Below are positions 1 through 6,978 of a stretch of DNA of 7,076 nucleotides, piece by piece. The DNA is from Prevotellaceae bacterium (GTDB lineage Bacteria; Bacteroidota; Bacteroidia; Bacteroidales; Bacteroidaceae), in the NCBI GenBank assembly GCA_031262265.1, contig JAISIB010000104.1:1-7076 (forward strand). The letters are read 5' to 3'. Both the position numbers and the translations under genes were made by a program. The notes beneath the pieces are model-generated. The model was not told where the DNA came from, made no database searches, and saw nothing but the letters and a program-made list of their open reading frames with translations. Each line of letters opens with the position of its first letter. Within the stretch, counting starts at the first letter, position 1.

Positions 1-447
1 CACATCGCAGCGTTGCAGCAGACGGGCGTTGTGTGCGCGTATGGACTATGGAGTTTCATGCCCGACAAGAGTAATTCTCGTTTGGGACTGTGGTTCTATG
101 AAACCTTACGAGATTTACATTTGCGGATTCAGAATATCAAGCGTCCGGAACTAAATGTGCGTGGGATGGTATTTAGTTTCAAAACGGAGCCGGCGCGGCA
201 GATTGGTTTCCGAACGGATATACGTCGCGGTGAAGACGGATCGTTGGCTCTCGCACTAAAACCGTATGGGAAGCTGGTCTTCTTGACTACGCGCAAGGCG
301 CGTGCGTTGACCGGCAACGGGACATTGAGTGCCGACGGTAGTTTGTTGAATAGCTTTCTGGTTAGATTGAAGAAAGCATTGAAAGGTGTTCTCGGATTAT
401 TTACCGGGAAAAAGGATTATAAAGACGAAGATTCTAATATGTTATAG
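1..447 (+). CDS. Family 2 glycosyltransferase, C-terminal part (5' end outside window)
   Basis: This is the last 148 codons of a gene that begins before the window; the frame is open back to base 1, so the in-frame TTG at 13 is not a convincing start. The visible part resembles the second half of a GT-A fold, family 2 glycosyltransferase. After a stretch reading LNVRGMVFSFKTEPAR (window residues 51-66) comes GFRTDIRRGED, whose GED (77-79) matches the acidic pair that usually supplies the catalytic base. This is followed by an LALALKPYGKLVFLTTRKAR segment typical of the region after the base. The nucleotide-binding half (DGS, DxD) is upstream and unseen, so the donor sugar and membrane topology are unknown. 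A basic, lysine-rich tail (122-140) follows a short hydrophobic run. The next gene starts 9 bp after the stop, so the two are probably co-transcribed. The family call rests on pattern recognition of one half only. Confidence 0.7.
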   Translation, partial: HIAALQQTGVVCAYGLWSFMPDKSNSRLGLWFYETLRDLHLRIQNIKRPELNVRGMVFSFKTEPARQIGFRTDIRRGEDGSLALALKPYGKLVFLTTRKARALTGNGTLSADGSLLNSFLVRLKKALKGVLGLFTGKKDYKDEDSNML

Positions 448-456
448 TACGCTCTC

Positions 457-1650
457 ATGACAACACTCCTCGTTATTTTCTGGATTGCCCTATTCATTGT
501 TTTCTACACCTATTTGGGCTACGGCATTCTCCTTTACTTGTTGGTACGAGCGAAAGAGATATTCAAAAAACAAACGATCTTATCGTTGCCGGATAGTCAG
601 TTATTGCCGGATGTGACCTTGTTCATCACGGCATACAATGAAGAAGATGTCGTAGACGAGAAAATGCGCAATTGCTTGGCTTTGCGATATCCGGAAGACA
701 AGTTGCAAATCGTCTGGGTGACCGACGGCTCGACAGACGGAACGAACGAGCGACTGAAAACGAACTGGGAGCGCGCTACCGTCTACTACGAACCGGCGCG
801 AAGAGGCAAAACGGCAGCCATGACACGCGGTATGGAGTTTGTCCGAACGCCGTTGGTGGTTTTTACCGATGCGAATACGATGCTCAATGAAGACGCCATT
901 CGCGAGATCGTACTGGCTTTTCAAGATCCGAAAGTAGGATGTGTGGCGGGCGAAAAGCGTATTGCCGTGCAGACTGCCGACGGAGCGGCTGCGAGCGGCG
1001 AAGGATTGTATTGGAAATATGAATCGACGTTGAAGGCACTCGATACGCGTCTGTATTCGGCCGTAGGTGCTGCCGGCGAACTGTTCGCCGTACGTCGTGA
1101 ACTTTTTGAAGCGATGGAGCCTGATACGTTGCTGGACGACTTCATCCTTTCGATGCGCCTGACGATGAAAGGTTATAAAATCGCCTATTGCAAGGATGCG
1201 TATGCCATAGAAAACGGATCGGCCAACATGCAAGAGGAAGAGAAGCGCAAGGTTCGTATCGCGGCGGGCGGCTTGCAGTCTATTTGGCGACTGAGACCGC
1301 TACTGAACCCCTTCAAATACGGAACATTGAGCTTTCAGTATGTTTCTCATCGGGTATTGAGATGGTCTGTGACGCCTTTCTTTCTGTTTTTGCTACTTCC
1401 GCTCAATGTGGCGCTGCTTTGTCTCGGCGCGTCACCTGTCTTATATGGTGCGTTGCTCGTCGGGCAGCTGCTGTTCTACGTATTGGGCTTATGGGGATAC
1501 TATCTTTCTACCAAGCAAATCAAGAACAAATATCTGTATATCCCTTATTATTTTTTGTTTATGAATATCAATGTTCTCAAAGGCATTCGCTATCTTTACC
1601 GCCGCAAAGGCTCTTCTTCCGGCGCATGGGAGAAAGCGAAACGCGCCTGA
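457..1650 (+). CDS. Membrane-bound family 2 glycosyltransferase, CESA-like
   Basis: This 397-residue protein has the layout of cellulose-synthase-like/PgaC-like glycosyltransferases: one N-terminal membrane segment (about 4-29), a cytoplasmic GT-A domain (about 50-275) and two or three C-terminal membrane segments (about 303-323, 329-349, 358-373). Visible motifs are TAYNEE (58-63), VTDGSTDGT (88-96, nucleotide binding), GKTAAMTRG (117-125), FTDAN (136-140, the DxD-equivalent, here D-A-N as is usual in the CESA_like_1 subgroup), GAAGELFAVRR (204-214) and TLLDDFIL (224-231, with the acidic pair DD as likely catalytic base). A basic KRKVRIAAGG segment (263-272) sits where processive enzymes have QxxRW. 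It probably transfers a sugar from a nucleotide donor to a lipid-linked or growing glycan at the inner membrane. Whether it is processive cannot be decided, because QxxRW is not clearly present. The ATG is 9 bp after the previous stop with no Shine-Dalgarno sequence. The product identity is not assigned. Confidence 0.9.
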   Translation: MTTLLVIFWIALFIVFYTYLGYGILLYLLVRAKEIFKKQTILSLPDSQLLPDVTLFITAYNEEDVVDEKMRNCLALRYPEDKLQIVWVTDGSTDGTNERLKTNWERATVYYEPARRGKTAAMTRGMEFVRTPLVVFTDANTMLNEDAIREIVLAFQDPKVGCVAGEKRIAVQTADGAAASGEGLYWKYESTLKALDTRLYSAVGAAGELFAVRRELFEAMEPDTLLDDFILSMRLTMKGYKIAYCKDAYAIENGSANMQEEEKRKVRIAAGGLQSIWRLRPLLNPFKYGTLSFQYVSHRVLRWSVTPFFLFLLLPLNVALLCLGASPVLYGALLVGQLLFYVLGLWGYYLSTKQIKNKYLYIPYYFLFMNINVLKGIRYLYRRKGSSSGAWEKAKRA

Positions 1651-1682
1651 TATAAACTGATTTTACGACATCATAAAATACT

Positions 1683-2780
1683 ATGCGAAAGAGTAATGAC
1701 CCTTTATTCAGATTGCTGTATTGGATTTCTATCGGCCTTACCGTCTTCTTGGCGGTAATTACGATCGTGGCAGCATTCGCCGTGCGCGTATCGCCGACCG
1801 ATTCGCAATGGATCCCGTTGCTGGGCTTCGGATTGCCCATACTGTTGTTCGCCAATGTAGCGGCGTGTATCTATTGGCTCATACGTTGGCGATGCTACCT
1901 TTGGATTTCCCTACTTGCCGTCGTATGTAATTACTCTTACATCGCGGCGATGTATCAGTACCCATGGCATCGCGGTGAGTTGGCGCACAACGAAAAGACT
2001 TTGAAACTCATGACGTTCAACGTGGGTCGTTTCGCCAAAGACAATTCCGGTATGGCGCAACGAAAACTTCCGTTCTTTATGTACGAGAACCGCGTAGATA
2101 TTCTGTGTATGCAAGAGTTTGCCGAGATAGGCAACTACAATGCCGACAGCTTGAAGACGCTATTTGCACAATGGCCGTATGTAGCCATTCCGAAACCGGA
2201 AGACAAGACTCCGATTCTGCCTTTGGCGGTATTTAGTCGCTACCCTATTCTGAACTATGAGCTGATTACGTATCCGGAAACCCCGAATTGTAGTATGTGG
2301 TTCGACGTGGATTTCAACGGAACGACGATTCGCATATTTAGCAATCACTTGCAGACGACCAACGTTAATCAAAGTCGCCGCCAGTACGAGAAGTATTATC
2401 AGTCGGCCAATAGTTTGGATGCTAATCTTTCTTTTGCAGAAGGCACGCTGGCTCTTTGGCATTCCAATGATATACGCCGCGCGGCACAAGCAAATATGAT
2501 CCATGATTTGGTCCTGAAAAGCCCTCATCCGGTGATAGTCTGCGGTGACTTGAACTCGACGCCCTCGTCATACGTCTATGGCCGCATGAAAGGAGATTTG
2601 AAGGACGGGTTCAAAACAGCCGGCCACGGCTATGCGGGCACGTACCGCTATGCAAAAGGACTCATGCGCATTGATTATATCTTTCACTCGCCTGCGCTAC
2701 GCCCTGTCGATTATTATTCTACGGACATGGATCTGAACAGCGATCACAATCCGGTGTTGATGGAATTGGATGTGAGGTGA
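1683..2780 (+). CDS. Membrane-anchored endonuclease/exonuclease/phosphatase (EEP) family protein
   Basis: A 365-residue protein with three N-terminal membrane segments (about 11-33, 44-67, 71-90) followed by a complete EEP (DNase I-like) catalytic domain (about 105-365). The family's active-site set is present: TFNV (111-114, Asn113), MQE (143-145, Glu145 for metal), FSRYPI (184-189), SNHLQ (220-224, catalytic His222), GDLNSTP (288-294, Asp289 and Asn291), RIDYIF (329-334, Asp331) and SDHNPV (353-358, Asp354-His355). Basic residues at the N-terminus and between segments 2 and 3 (RWR, 68-70) suggest an N-in topology, which would put the catalytic domain in the periplasm. The family includes nucleases, inositol-phosphate phosphatases and sphingomyelinases, so the substrate is open. 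Its place among glycosyltransferases and a flippase suggests, as inference only, a phosphodiester or phosphomonoester in lipid or glycan metabolism rather than DNA. The stop TGA overlaps a possible GTG start of the next gene. Confidence 0.88.
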   Translation: MRKSNDPLFRLLYWISIGLTVFLAVITIVAAFAVRVSPTDSQWIPLLGFGLPILLFANVAACIYWLIRWRCYLWISLLAVVCNYSYIAAMYQYPWHRGELAHNEKTLKLMTFNVGRFAKDNSGMAQRKLPFFMYENRVDILCMQEFAEIGNYNADSLKTLFAQWPYVAIPKPEDKTPILPLAVFSRYPILNYELITYPETPNCSMWFDVDFNGTTIRIFSNHLQTTNVNQSRRQYEKYYQSANSLDANLSFAEGTLALWHSNDIRRAAQANMIHDLVLKSPHPVIVCGDLNSTPSSYVYGRMKGDLKDGFKTAGHGYAGTYRYAKGLMRIDYIFHSPALRPVDYYSTDMDLNSDHNPVLMELDVR

Positions 2781-2800
2781 ATGAAATAAAATCTCAGCTT

Positions 2801-3763
2801 ATGAATACAAATCCACCGGCTGTATCCGTATTAGTCCCTATTTATAAGGTAGAGCAATACATCGAGCGATGTTTGCGTTCTTTGTTTGAGCAAACGTTGG
2901 AAGATATTGAATATATCTTTGTAGATGATGGCTCACCTGACCGTAGTGTGGAAATTCTGTGGGAAGTTTTGAAGGACTATCCGGAGCGCAAAGAGCAAGT
3001 GAAGCTGATTCATCATGAGACTAATCAAGGTGTATGGGCAGTACGAACGACAGCCATCAAAGCGGCTACGGGACAATATATTATTCATTGCGACAGCGAT
3101 GATTGGGTGGAGCGTGAGATGTATGGAACAATGTATAAGGCGGCAATAGCAGAGAATGCGGATGTAGTTTGTTGCAATTTTATAGAAGAATACCCTAATC
3201 GGCAAATGTATAATGATAGACCCTTGTTAGGATTTACATGGAATAAATTGGTGAAGCATACGTTATATACACAGAATAAAATTCTTCCGTTTGAAGGTAT
3301 TAATCAATGGGAAGATGTAGGATTGATATATAGACTACTTTATTTTAGCCATAAAACAGTTCTTTTGAAGGATACTTACTATCATTATAATAAACAGAAT
3401 GTAACGTCAATGACGATAGCCTATACTCATTCGATGATCCGTCAACAAATCAGTTGTGTTACGCTTCTGGATGCATTTTACCGCACTCATGGATATAATC
3501 GCCAATATCGCGTGTTAATCAACGAATATATGATACGAGCAAAGTATTTGCTACTTGAAAACGCTCAACTGCGTAATATTAAACTATGGAAAGAAACGTT
3601 TCCTCATCTTGCTGTATGGCATAATAATGATTTGACTATTGTGGAAAGATTACTTTATACTATTATAAAGTATTCACCCGTATGGATTGGAAGTAGGTGT
3701 GTGGAACTGTATTATTATCTAAGGAATGTGCGCTCTGAGAGCGGAGATAAATATGTATCATAG
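2801..3763 (+). CDS. Family 2 glycosyltransferase, soluble, capsule/O-antigen type
   Basis: With the ATG at 2801 the protein has 320 residues and begins just before the first GT-A strand. Motifs in order are VSVLVPIYKVEQYI (8-21), IFVDDGSPDRS (39-49, nucleotide binding), NQGVWAVR (75-82), HCDSDDWVE (96-104, the DxD metal site) and GINQWEDVGLIYRLL (166-180, where Glu-Asp 171-172 is the likely catalytic base). YYHYNKQNVTSMT (193-205) is a typical post-catalytic element of EpsH/SpsA-like enzymes. No membrane segment is evident, so it is probably cytoplasmic and adds one sugar to a lipid-linked intermediate. An in-frame GTG at 2777 would add eight residues and overlap the previous stop as GTGA. 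I prefer the ATG because the extension (MNEIKSQL) is not family-like, although GAGGTGA at 2774-2780 looks like a displaced ribosome site. The gene is strikingly AT-rich compared with its neighbours, which suggests a separate origin. Donor and acceptor are unknown. Confidence 0.9.
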   Translation: MNTNPPAVSVLVPIYKVEQYIERCLRSLFEQTLEDIEYIFVDDGSPDRSVEILWEVLKDYPERKEQVKLIHHETNQGVWAVRTTAIKAATGQYIIHCDSDDWVEREMYGTMYKAAIAENADVVCCNFIEEYPNRQMYNDRPLLGFTWNKLVKHTLYTQNKILPFEGINQWEDVGLIYRLLYFSHKTVLLKDTYYHYNKQNVTSMTIAYTHSMIRQQISCVTLLDAFYRTHGYNRQYRVLINEYMIRAKYLLLENAQLRNIKLWKETFPHLAVWHNNDLTIVERLLYTIIKYSPVWIGSRCVELYYYLRNVRSESGDKYVS

Positions 3764-3777
3764 AGGATAGATTAAAT

Positions 3778-5244
3778 ATGCCGAAGTCAATAAAACAACA
3801 AATGTTGTCCGGCGTGTTCTACACCGCTATAGCTAAGTATTCGGGAATTGTTATATCGCTGGTGATTACGGCGATTCTGGCGCGCTTGATCTTGCCGGAA
3901 GAATTTGGGGTAGTTACGACGGCGTCTGTAATTATTGCCTTTTTTAGCCTATTCACGAGTATGGGCATCGGTACGGCGATTATTCAGAAGAAAGAACTGA
4001 CGGAAGAGGATTTGAATCGGATCTTTTCGTTTACGGTTTGGTCGGGTGTAGTAATTGCCCTTTTGTTTTTTGTAGCGTCATGGCCAATCGCTGACTTCTA
4101 CGAACAGCCGATTCTGCGTACACTCTGCCAATTACTTTCCGTTAATCTATTTTTTGCTTCTGCCAATATCGTTCCGAACGCGTGTTTTTATAAGAACAAA
4201 GAGTTTAAGTTTATTGCCATACGGAGTTTCGGCATCCAGTTGGTAGTAGGCGTTGTTTCTGTGGTTGCTGCACTATTGGGTGCCGGAGTGTATGCACTCA
4301 TTATTTCTCCCATTGCTTCCAGCATACTTTATTTAGTCGTTTCACTTTATCGTTATCCGCAGAAATTACAGTTTACTTGGGGGATCTCATCCATTCGTAA
4401 GATTTTCAGCTACTCGGCCTATCAGTTTCTTTTCAGCGTAATCAATTATTTTAGTCGCAATTGCGATAAACTGTTGATCGGCAAAGCCAAAGATATGGGA
4501 ATGGCGGATTTGGGCTATTATGATAAATCTTATCGTTTGATGATGCTGCCTCTGGAAAATATCACGCATGTGATTACGCCGGTGATGCACCCGATTTTGA
4601 GTGATTTGCAGAACGATCGCGAGCATCTGATTCGCTCTTATGAGAAATTGGTGAAACTATTGGGGTTAATCGGTATGCCGCTTGGCGTATTGCTCTATTT
4701 TGTGGCCGAAGAACTGACGTTAATCGTGTTCGGCCCGAATTGGATGCCATCTGTTCCTGTCTTTCAAATATTGGCCTTGTCAGTTGGTATTCAAATCATC
4801 ATGTCTTCTTCGGGTTCTATCTACCAAGCTTCGGGTGATACGCGTAGTTTGTTCATTTGCGGCGTATTTTCGGCAACTATCAATGTGGCGGGCATCTTGC
4901 TGGGAGTATTCTATTTTGGTGAATTGACGATGTTGGCCGGATGTATCGTCACTACGTTTACAATCAACTTCATTCAATGCTATTGGCAAATGTACTACGT
5001 CACGTTCCGACGTTCGCTACGCTTCTTCTTTGCACAAATCTACCGACCGATTCTTTTAGCTTTGCTGTTAGCAGTGTGTTTATATCCGGTATATCAGTGG
5101 ATGGTCGGCATGAATATGTTTATCACGTTAGGGGTGAAGTCTATCCTTGCACTTCTGATTTGGCTTGCTTTTGTGCATTTGACGCACGAATATGACATCA
5201 TTGCCGAAGCTCGTAAAATCATCGGAAAAGTACGGAGGCATTAG
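3778..5244 (+). CDS. Wzx/WzxC-like polysaccharide flippase (MOP superfamily)
   Basis: A 488-residue integral membrane protein of normal length for WzxC-type oligosaccharide flippases. About 12-14 membrane segments can be drawn, for example about 12-36, 43-65, 84-104, 114-134, 147-168, 170-190, 290-316, 328-345, 358-380, 384-406, 420-442 and 446-468. The N-terminal block, ILARLILPEEFGVVTTASV (33-51) then MGIGTAIIQKKELTEEDLN (62-80) and IADFYEQPILRTL (104-116), is the characteristic signature of this group. The NCDKLLIGK segment (228-236) and LGYYDKSYRLMMLP (245-258) are the conserved middle of the family. The expected role is moving a lipid-linked oligosaccharide from the inner to the outer leaflet of the inner membrane. 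An AGAGGA stretch (3762-3767) 10 bp before the ATG could help ribosome binding. It is the last gene of the visible plus-strand cluster; only 17 bp separate it from the end of the convergent ATPase gene. No gene name is assigned, because related proteins are too divergent. Confidence 0.93.
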   Translation: MPKSIKQQMLSGVFYTAIAKYSGIVISLVITAILARLILPEEFGVVTTASVIIAFFSLFTSMGIGTAIIQKKELTEEDLNRIFSFTVWSGVVIALLFFVASWPIADFYEQPILRTLCQLLSVNLFFASANIVPNACFYKNKEFKFIAIRSFGIQLVVGVVSVVAALLGAGVYALIISPIASSILYLVVSLYRYPQKLQFTWGISSIRKIFSYSAYQFLFSVINYFSRNCDKLLIGKAKDMGMADLGYYDKSYRLMMLPLENITHVITPVMHPILSDLQNDREHLIRSYEKLVKLLGLIGMPLGVLLYFVAEELTLIVFGPNWMPSVPVFQILALSVGIQIIMSSSGSIYQASGDTRSLFICGVFSATINVAGILLGVFYFGELTMLAGCIVTTFTINFIQCYWQMYYVTFRRSLRFFFAQIYRPILLALLLAVCLYPVYQWMVGMNMFITLGVKSILALLIWLAFVHLTHEYDIIAEARKIIGKVRRH

Positions 5245-5261
5245 GCGTATATGGTTAATCT

Positions 5262-6446
5262 TTAGAAGATATCTTTCGGATTAATCTTTAACAGCTCTTC
5301 GTAGGGAATTCCACCCGTACCGACTAACAGCATTTTAGCAGGACGAAACCTTTCATTAAATATTTTCATACCTGCATGACCTGCACTATCACCGCTCTTT
5401 ACTTCCAATCCGATAATCTGATCTCCCCTTTGAAGTATATAATCTACTTCGTAATTACCCTCTCGCCAATAATAAACATTGTACCGCTCAGAAATCGAAT
5501 GGTTAAGTAAATGTGCACCCACAGACGATTCAACCAGTCTGCCCCACCGTTTTGGATTCACAAGAATGTCCAAATAGGTTTCGTTATCTTGTGAAGTCAG
5601 CAATGCATTATTATATACTTGGAATTTCGGGCTGGACGAGCGTTGGCGTATTACACTTCCGCCATATTTTTCTAATCCACCCAACAGACCGCAATCAGTC
5701 AGTAATTTTAGATAATTTGCCAAAGTGGTTGTATTACCGGCATCCTGTAGTTGCCCCGTAATTTTGGTATATGAAAGGATCTGTCCGGAATACAAACAGC
5801 CCAGTTCGAATAATCGTTTTAACAATGAAGGTTTATCTACACGAGTCAACATCAGAATATCTTTGGAGATGCTGGTTTCTATAAGTGAGTCTTTTATGTA
5901 GCTTTTCCAGCGTTCTTCATCATTGATCAATATAGCAGAACCCGGATAACCTCCAAAATAGATATACTGCTCTATAGACCATCCAAAAGCCGCTTCCATC
6001 TCAGCAAATGACCAATGCCCGAGGTGAAGTGTTTCAAAACGTCCGGCTAACGATTCGGTTAATCCTTTTTGAATAAGGAGCCGGGATGAACCTAATAGAA
6101 CAACCTTGATATTTACTTTTTCGCGGGTATCCTTGTCCCATTGCTGTTTGATGATCTCACTCCAGTTGTCTATCTTCTGTATCTCATCAATCACAAGAAT
6201 ATATTCTAATACACCGGAGGCTTTCATCCTTAGTCTGGCAGTTTCCCATACTTGTACTAACCATGCTGAATTAGTTGCGACAATGGCATCGGCAGATTCA
6301 TAGGTGTAGGGCATGGATAATTGAGACAACAATTGATTCATCATCGTGGTTTTACCCACCTGACGAGGACCGAGAATGACCTGAATAAACTTTCGAGGCT
6401 CTTCCATTCTTGCTCGAACTTGCTGTAAATAAGGACGTTCGTACAT
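5262..6446 (-). CDS. AAA_14/DUF4143 family ATP-binding protein
   Basis: A 394-residue protein starting at the ATG whose first base is 6446. An in-frame TTG three codons upstream falls inside a promoter-like box and is less likely. The N-terminal AAA+ domain has Walker A GPRQVGKTT (26-34), Walker B ILVIDE (83-88), a sensor-like LLGSSRL (117-123) and an arginine-finger-like GRFETLHLGHWSFAEM (135-150). A helical winged-helix-like middle (about 200-265) is followed by the DUF4143 C-terminal domain, with YYWREGNYEVDYIL (325-338) and IIGLEVKSG (344-352). Those residues (Glu329, Asp335, Glu348, Lys350) match a PD-(D/E)xK nuclease-like core. The family is widespread and often multicopy in Bacteroidota. 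Its biological role is unknown, so no pathway is assigned. It is oriented against the polysaccharide operon, unrelated to it in function, and probably an accessory gene with its own promoter. All key ATPase motifs are intact, so it appears functional. Confidence 0.92.
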   Translation of the reverse strand: MYERPYLQQVRARMEEPRKFIQVILGPRQVGKTTMMNQLLSQLSMPYTYESADAIVATNSAWLVQVWETARLRMKASGVLEYILVIDEIQKIDNWSEIIKQQWDKDTREKVNIKVVLLGSSRLLIQKGLTESLAGRFETLHLGHWSFAEMEAAFGWSIEQYIYFGGYPGSAILINDEERWKSYIKDSLIETSISKDILMLTRVDKPSLLKRLFELGCLYSGQILSYTKITGQLQDAGNTTTLANYLKLLTDCGLLGGLEKYGGSVIRQRSSSPKFQVYNNALLTSQDNETYLDILVNPKRWGRLVESSVGAHLLNHSISERYNVYYWREGNYEVDYILQRGDQIIGLEVKSGDSAGHAGMKIFNERFRPAKMLLVGTGGIPYEELLKINPKDIF

Positions 6447-6452
6447 AATAAA

Positions 6453-6487
6453 CAAAATTACTCAATACAGAGTGCAAAATTACTCAA
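6453..6487 (-). repeat. Two exact 13-bp direct repeats at 22-bp period in promoter region
   Basis: The 13-mer TTGAGTAATTTTG (minus-strand reading) occurs exactly at 6487-6475 and again at 6465-6453, separated by 9 bp. The 22-bp period is about two turns of the helix, so both copies face the same side of the DNA. Each copy contains the full -7 box TAATTTTG. They could be paired operator sites overlapping the promoter, or a duplicated promoter element; the sequence does not decide between these. Confidence 0.7.
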
Positions 6488-6506
6488 AATTCATAAATTG
6501 AAAAAA
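6475..6506 (-). promoter_or_regulatory. Probable promoter of the AAA/DUF4143 gene
   Basis: Read on the minus strand, TAATTTTG (6482 to 6475) matches the Bacteroidota -7 consensus TAnnTTTG exactly. Twenty bases upstream lies TTTT (6506-6503), one mismatch from the -33 TTTG, in an AT-rich tract. Transcription would begin around 6470, leaving a leader of roughly 20-25 bases before the ATG at 6446. A second identical TAATTTTG at 6460-6453 is too close to the ATG to give a normal leader. The assignment is by motif only. Confidence 0.6.
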
Positions 6507-6693
6507 TAAACTAAATAGTTTATCGATTTTATTCATCTTCACAAGCGATTATGGCATTCGACACCAACATCGACTCAACGGAAGTTTTGCTGTTGGTCGG
6601 TGTATTTTCGTCTATGGTTACCATTTTCCCAACGCGAAAAATAAATTAAGCAACCGTGTTAAGTGTTTATTTGCCGTTGTTTTCTTTATCTTC

Positions 6694-6777
6694 AAGTTGA
6701 AGATATATATCTGCAACTTAAAGGTATGTATTTTCAGATTGAAGATTTGTATCTTTAAGTTGGAGATAAACTAATTC
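6694..6777. repeat. Degenerate 21-bp tandem repeat, four copies
   Basis: Four consecutive 21-bp units align without gaps at 6694-6714, 6715-6735, 6736-6756 and 6757-6777. All four share A at unit position 1, TT at 4-5, A at 8, G at 9, T at 11 and T at 19, and most other positions agree in three of four. The last copy decays after about its twelfth base, and the bases just before the first copy (TTTATCTTC, 6685-6693) look like the end of a further, partial unit. The units are quasi-palindromic: CTTCAAGTTGAAG (6690-6702) and AGATATATATCT (6701-6712) are inverted repeats. The 21-bp period equals two helical turns. It is also seven codons, so one frame reads as a heptad pattern (LKIYICN, LKVCIFR, LKICIFK), but that frame has no ATG. 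Function is unknown. Confidence 0.8.
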
Positions 6778-6893
6778 TTGTGGGTGCGCATCTTATCTAC
6801 GGATCGGAATGTTTTTTGTAAGGCGGAACTAAACAAAGGGTCGGGTGATATGGGCAGATGAAGTGCGAAATCAGGTCGTAACCAACGATAAAA

Positions 6894-6920
6894 ACAAAAA
6901 CACAACCGCCTTGTTTTTGT
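6894..6920. repeat. Perfect 9-bp inverted repeat, hairpin or weak terminator
   Basis: ACAAAAACA (6894-6902) and TGTTTTTGT (6912-6920) are exact reverse complements around a 9-base loop (CAACCGCCT). Read on the minus strand the stem is followed by a short run of T, as in an intrinsic terminator. The stem is AT-rich and weak, and no minus-strand gene to its right is visible. It could equally be an operator upstream of the gene at 7041. Confidence 0.4.
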
Positions 6921-6978
6921 CGAGAAGTAGATGAAAACTCTCATATTTTAAGATTTTATATAAAAAAAGTTGCATTTA

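Noticed and set aside
13..15. TTG as the true start of the first gene
   Set aside because: The frame is open to the left edge, and the protein begins in the middle of a glycosyltransferase fold, so the gene is cut by the window edge.
412..435. C-terminal DYKDED in the first protein, resembling the FLAG epitope DYKDDDDK
   Set aside because: It lies in an ordinary charged, low-complexity tail of a natural gene; there is no other sign of engineered sequence, so the likeness is coincidence.
601..1233. Long minus-strand open frame of 210 codons opposite the CESA-like glycosyltransferase
   Set aside because: It lies entirely antisense to a gene with intact family motifs, has no recognisable domain, and its composition is that of a shadow frame.
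1661..1680. Inverted repeat ATTTTA/TAAAAT between the CESA-like and EEP genes as a terminator
   Set aside because: The arms are only 6 bp, entirely A/T, with no following T-run, and the genes are too closely spaced to suggest separate transcripts.
6453..6455. TTG start for the AAA/DUF4143 gene
   Set aside because: It sits inside the TAATTTTG repeat, and an ATG three codons later gives the usual N-terminus of the family (MYERPYLQQ).
6502..6774. A 90-codon open frame running through the 21-bp array and giving heptad repeats
   Set aside because: It has no ATG or GTG; the only possible starts (such as TTG) are in or near the repeats, and the upstream part has no protein-like motif. It is best explained by a stop-free 21-bp repeat.
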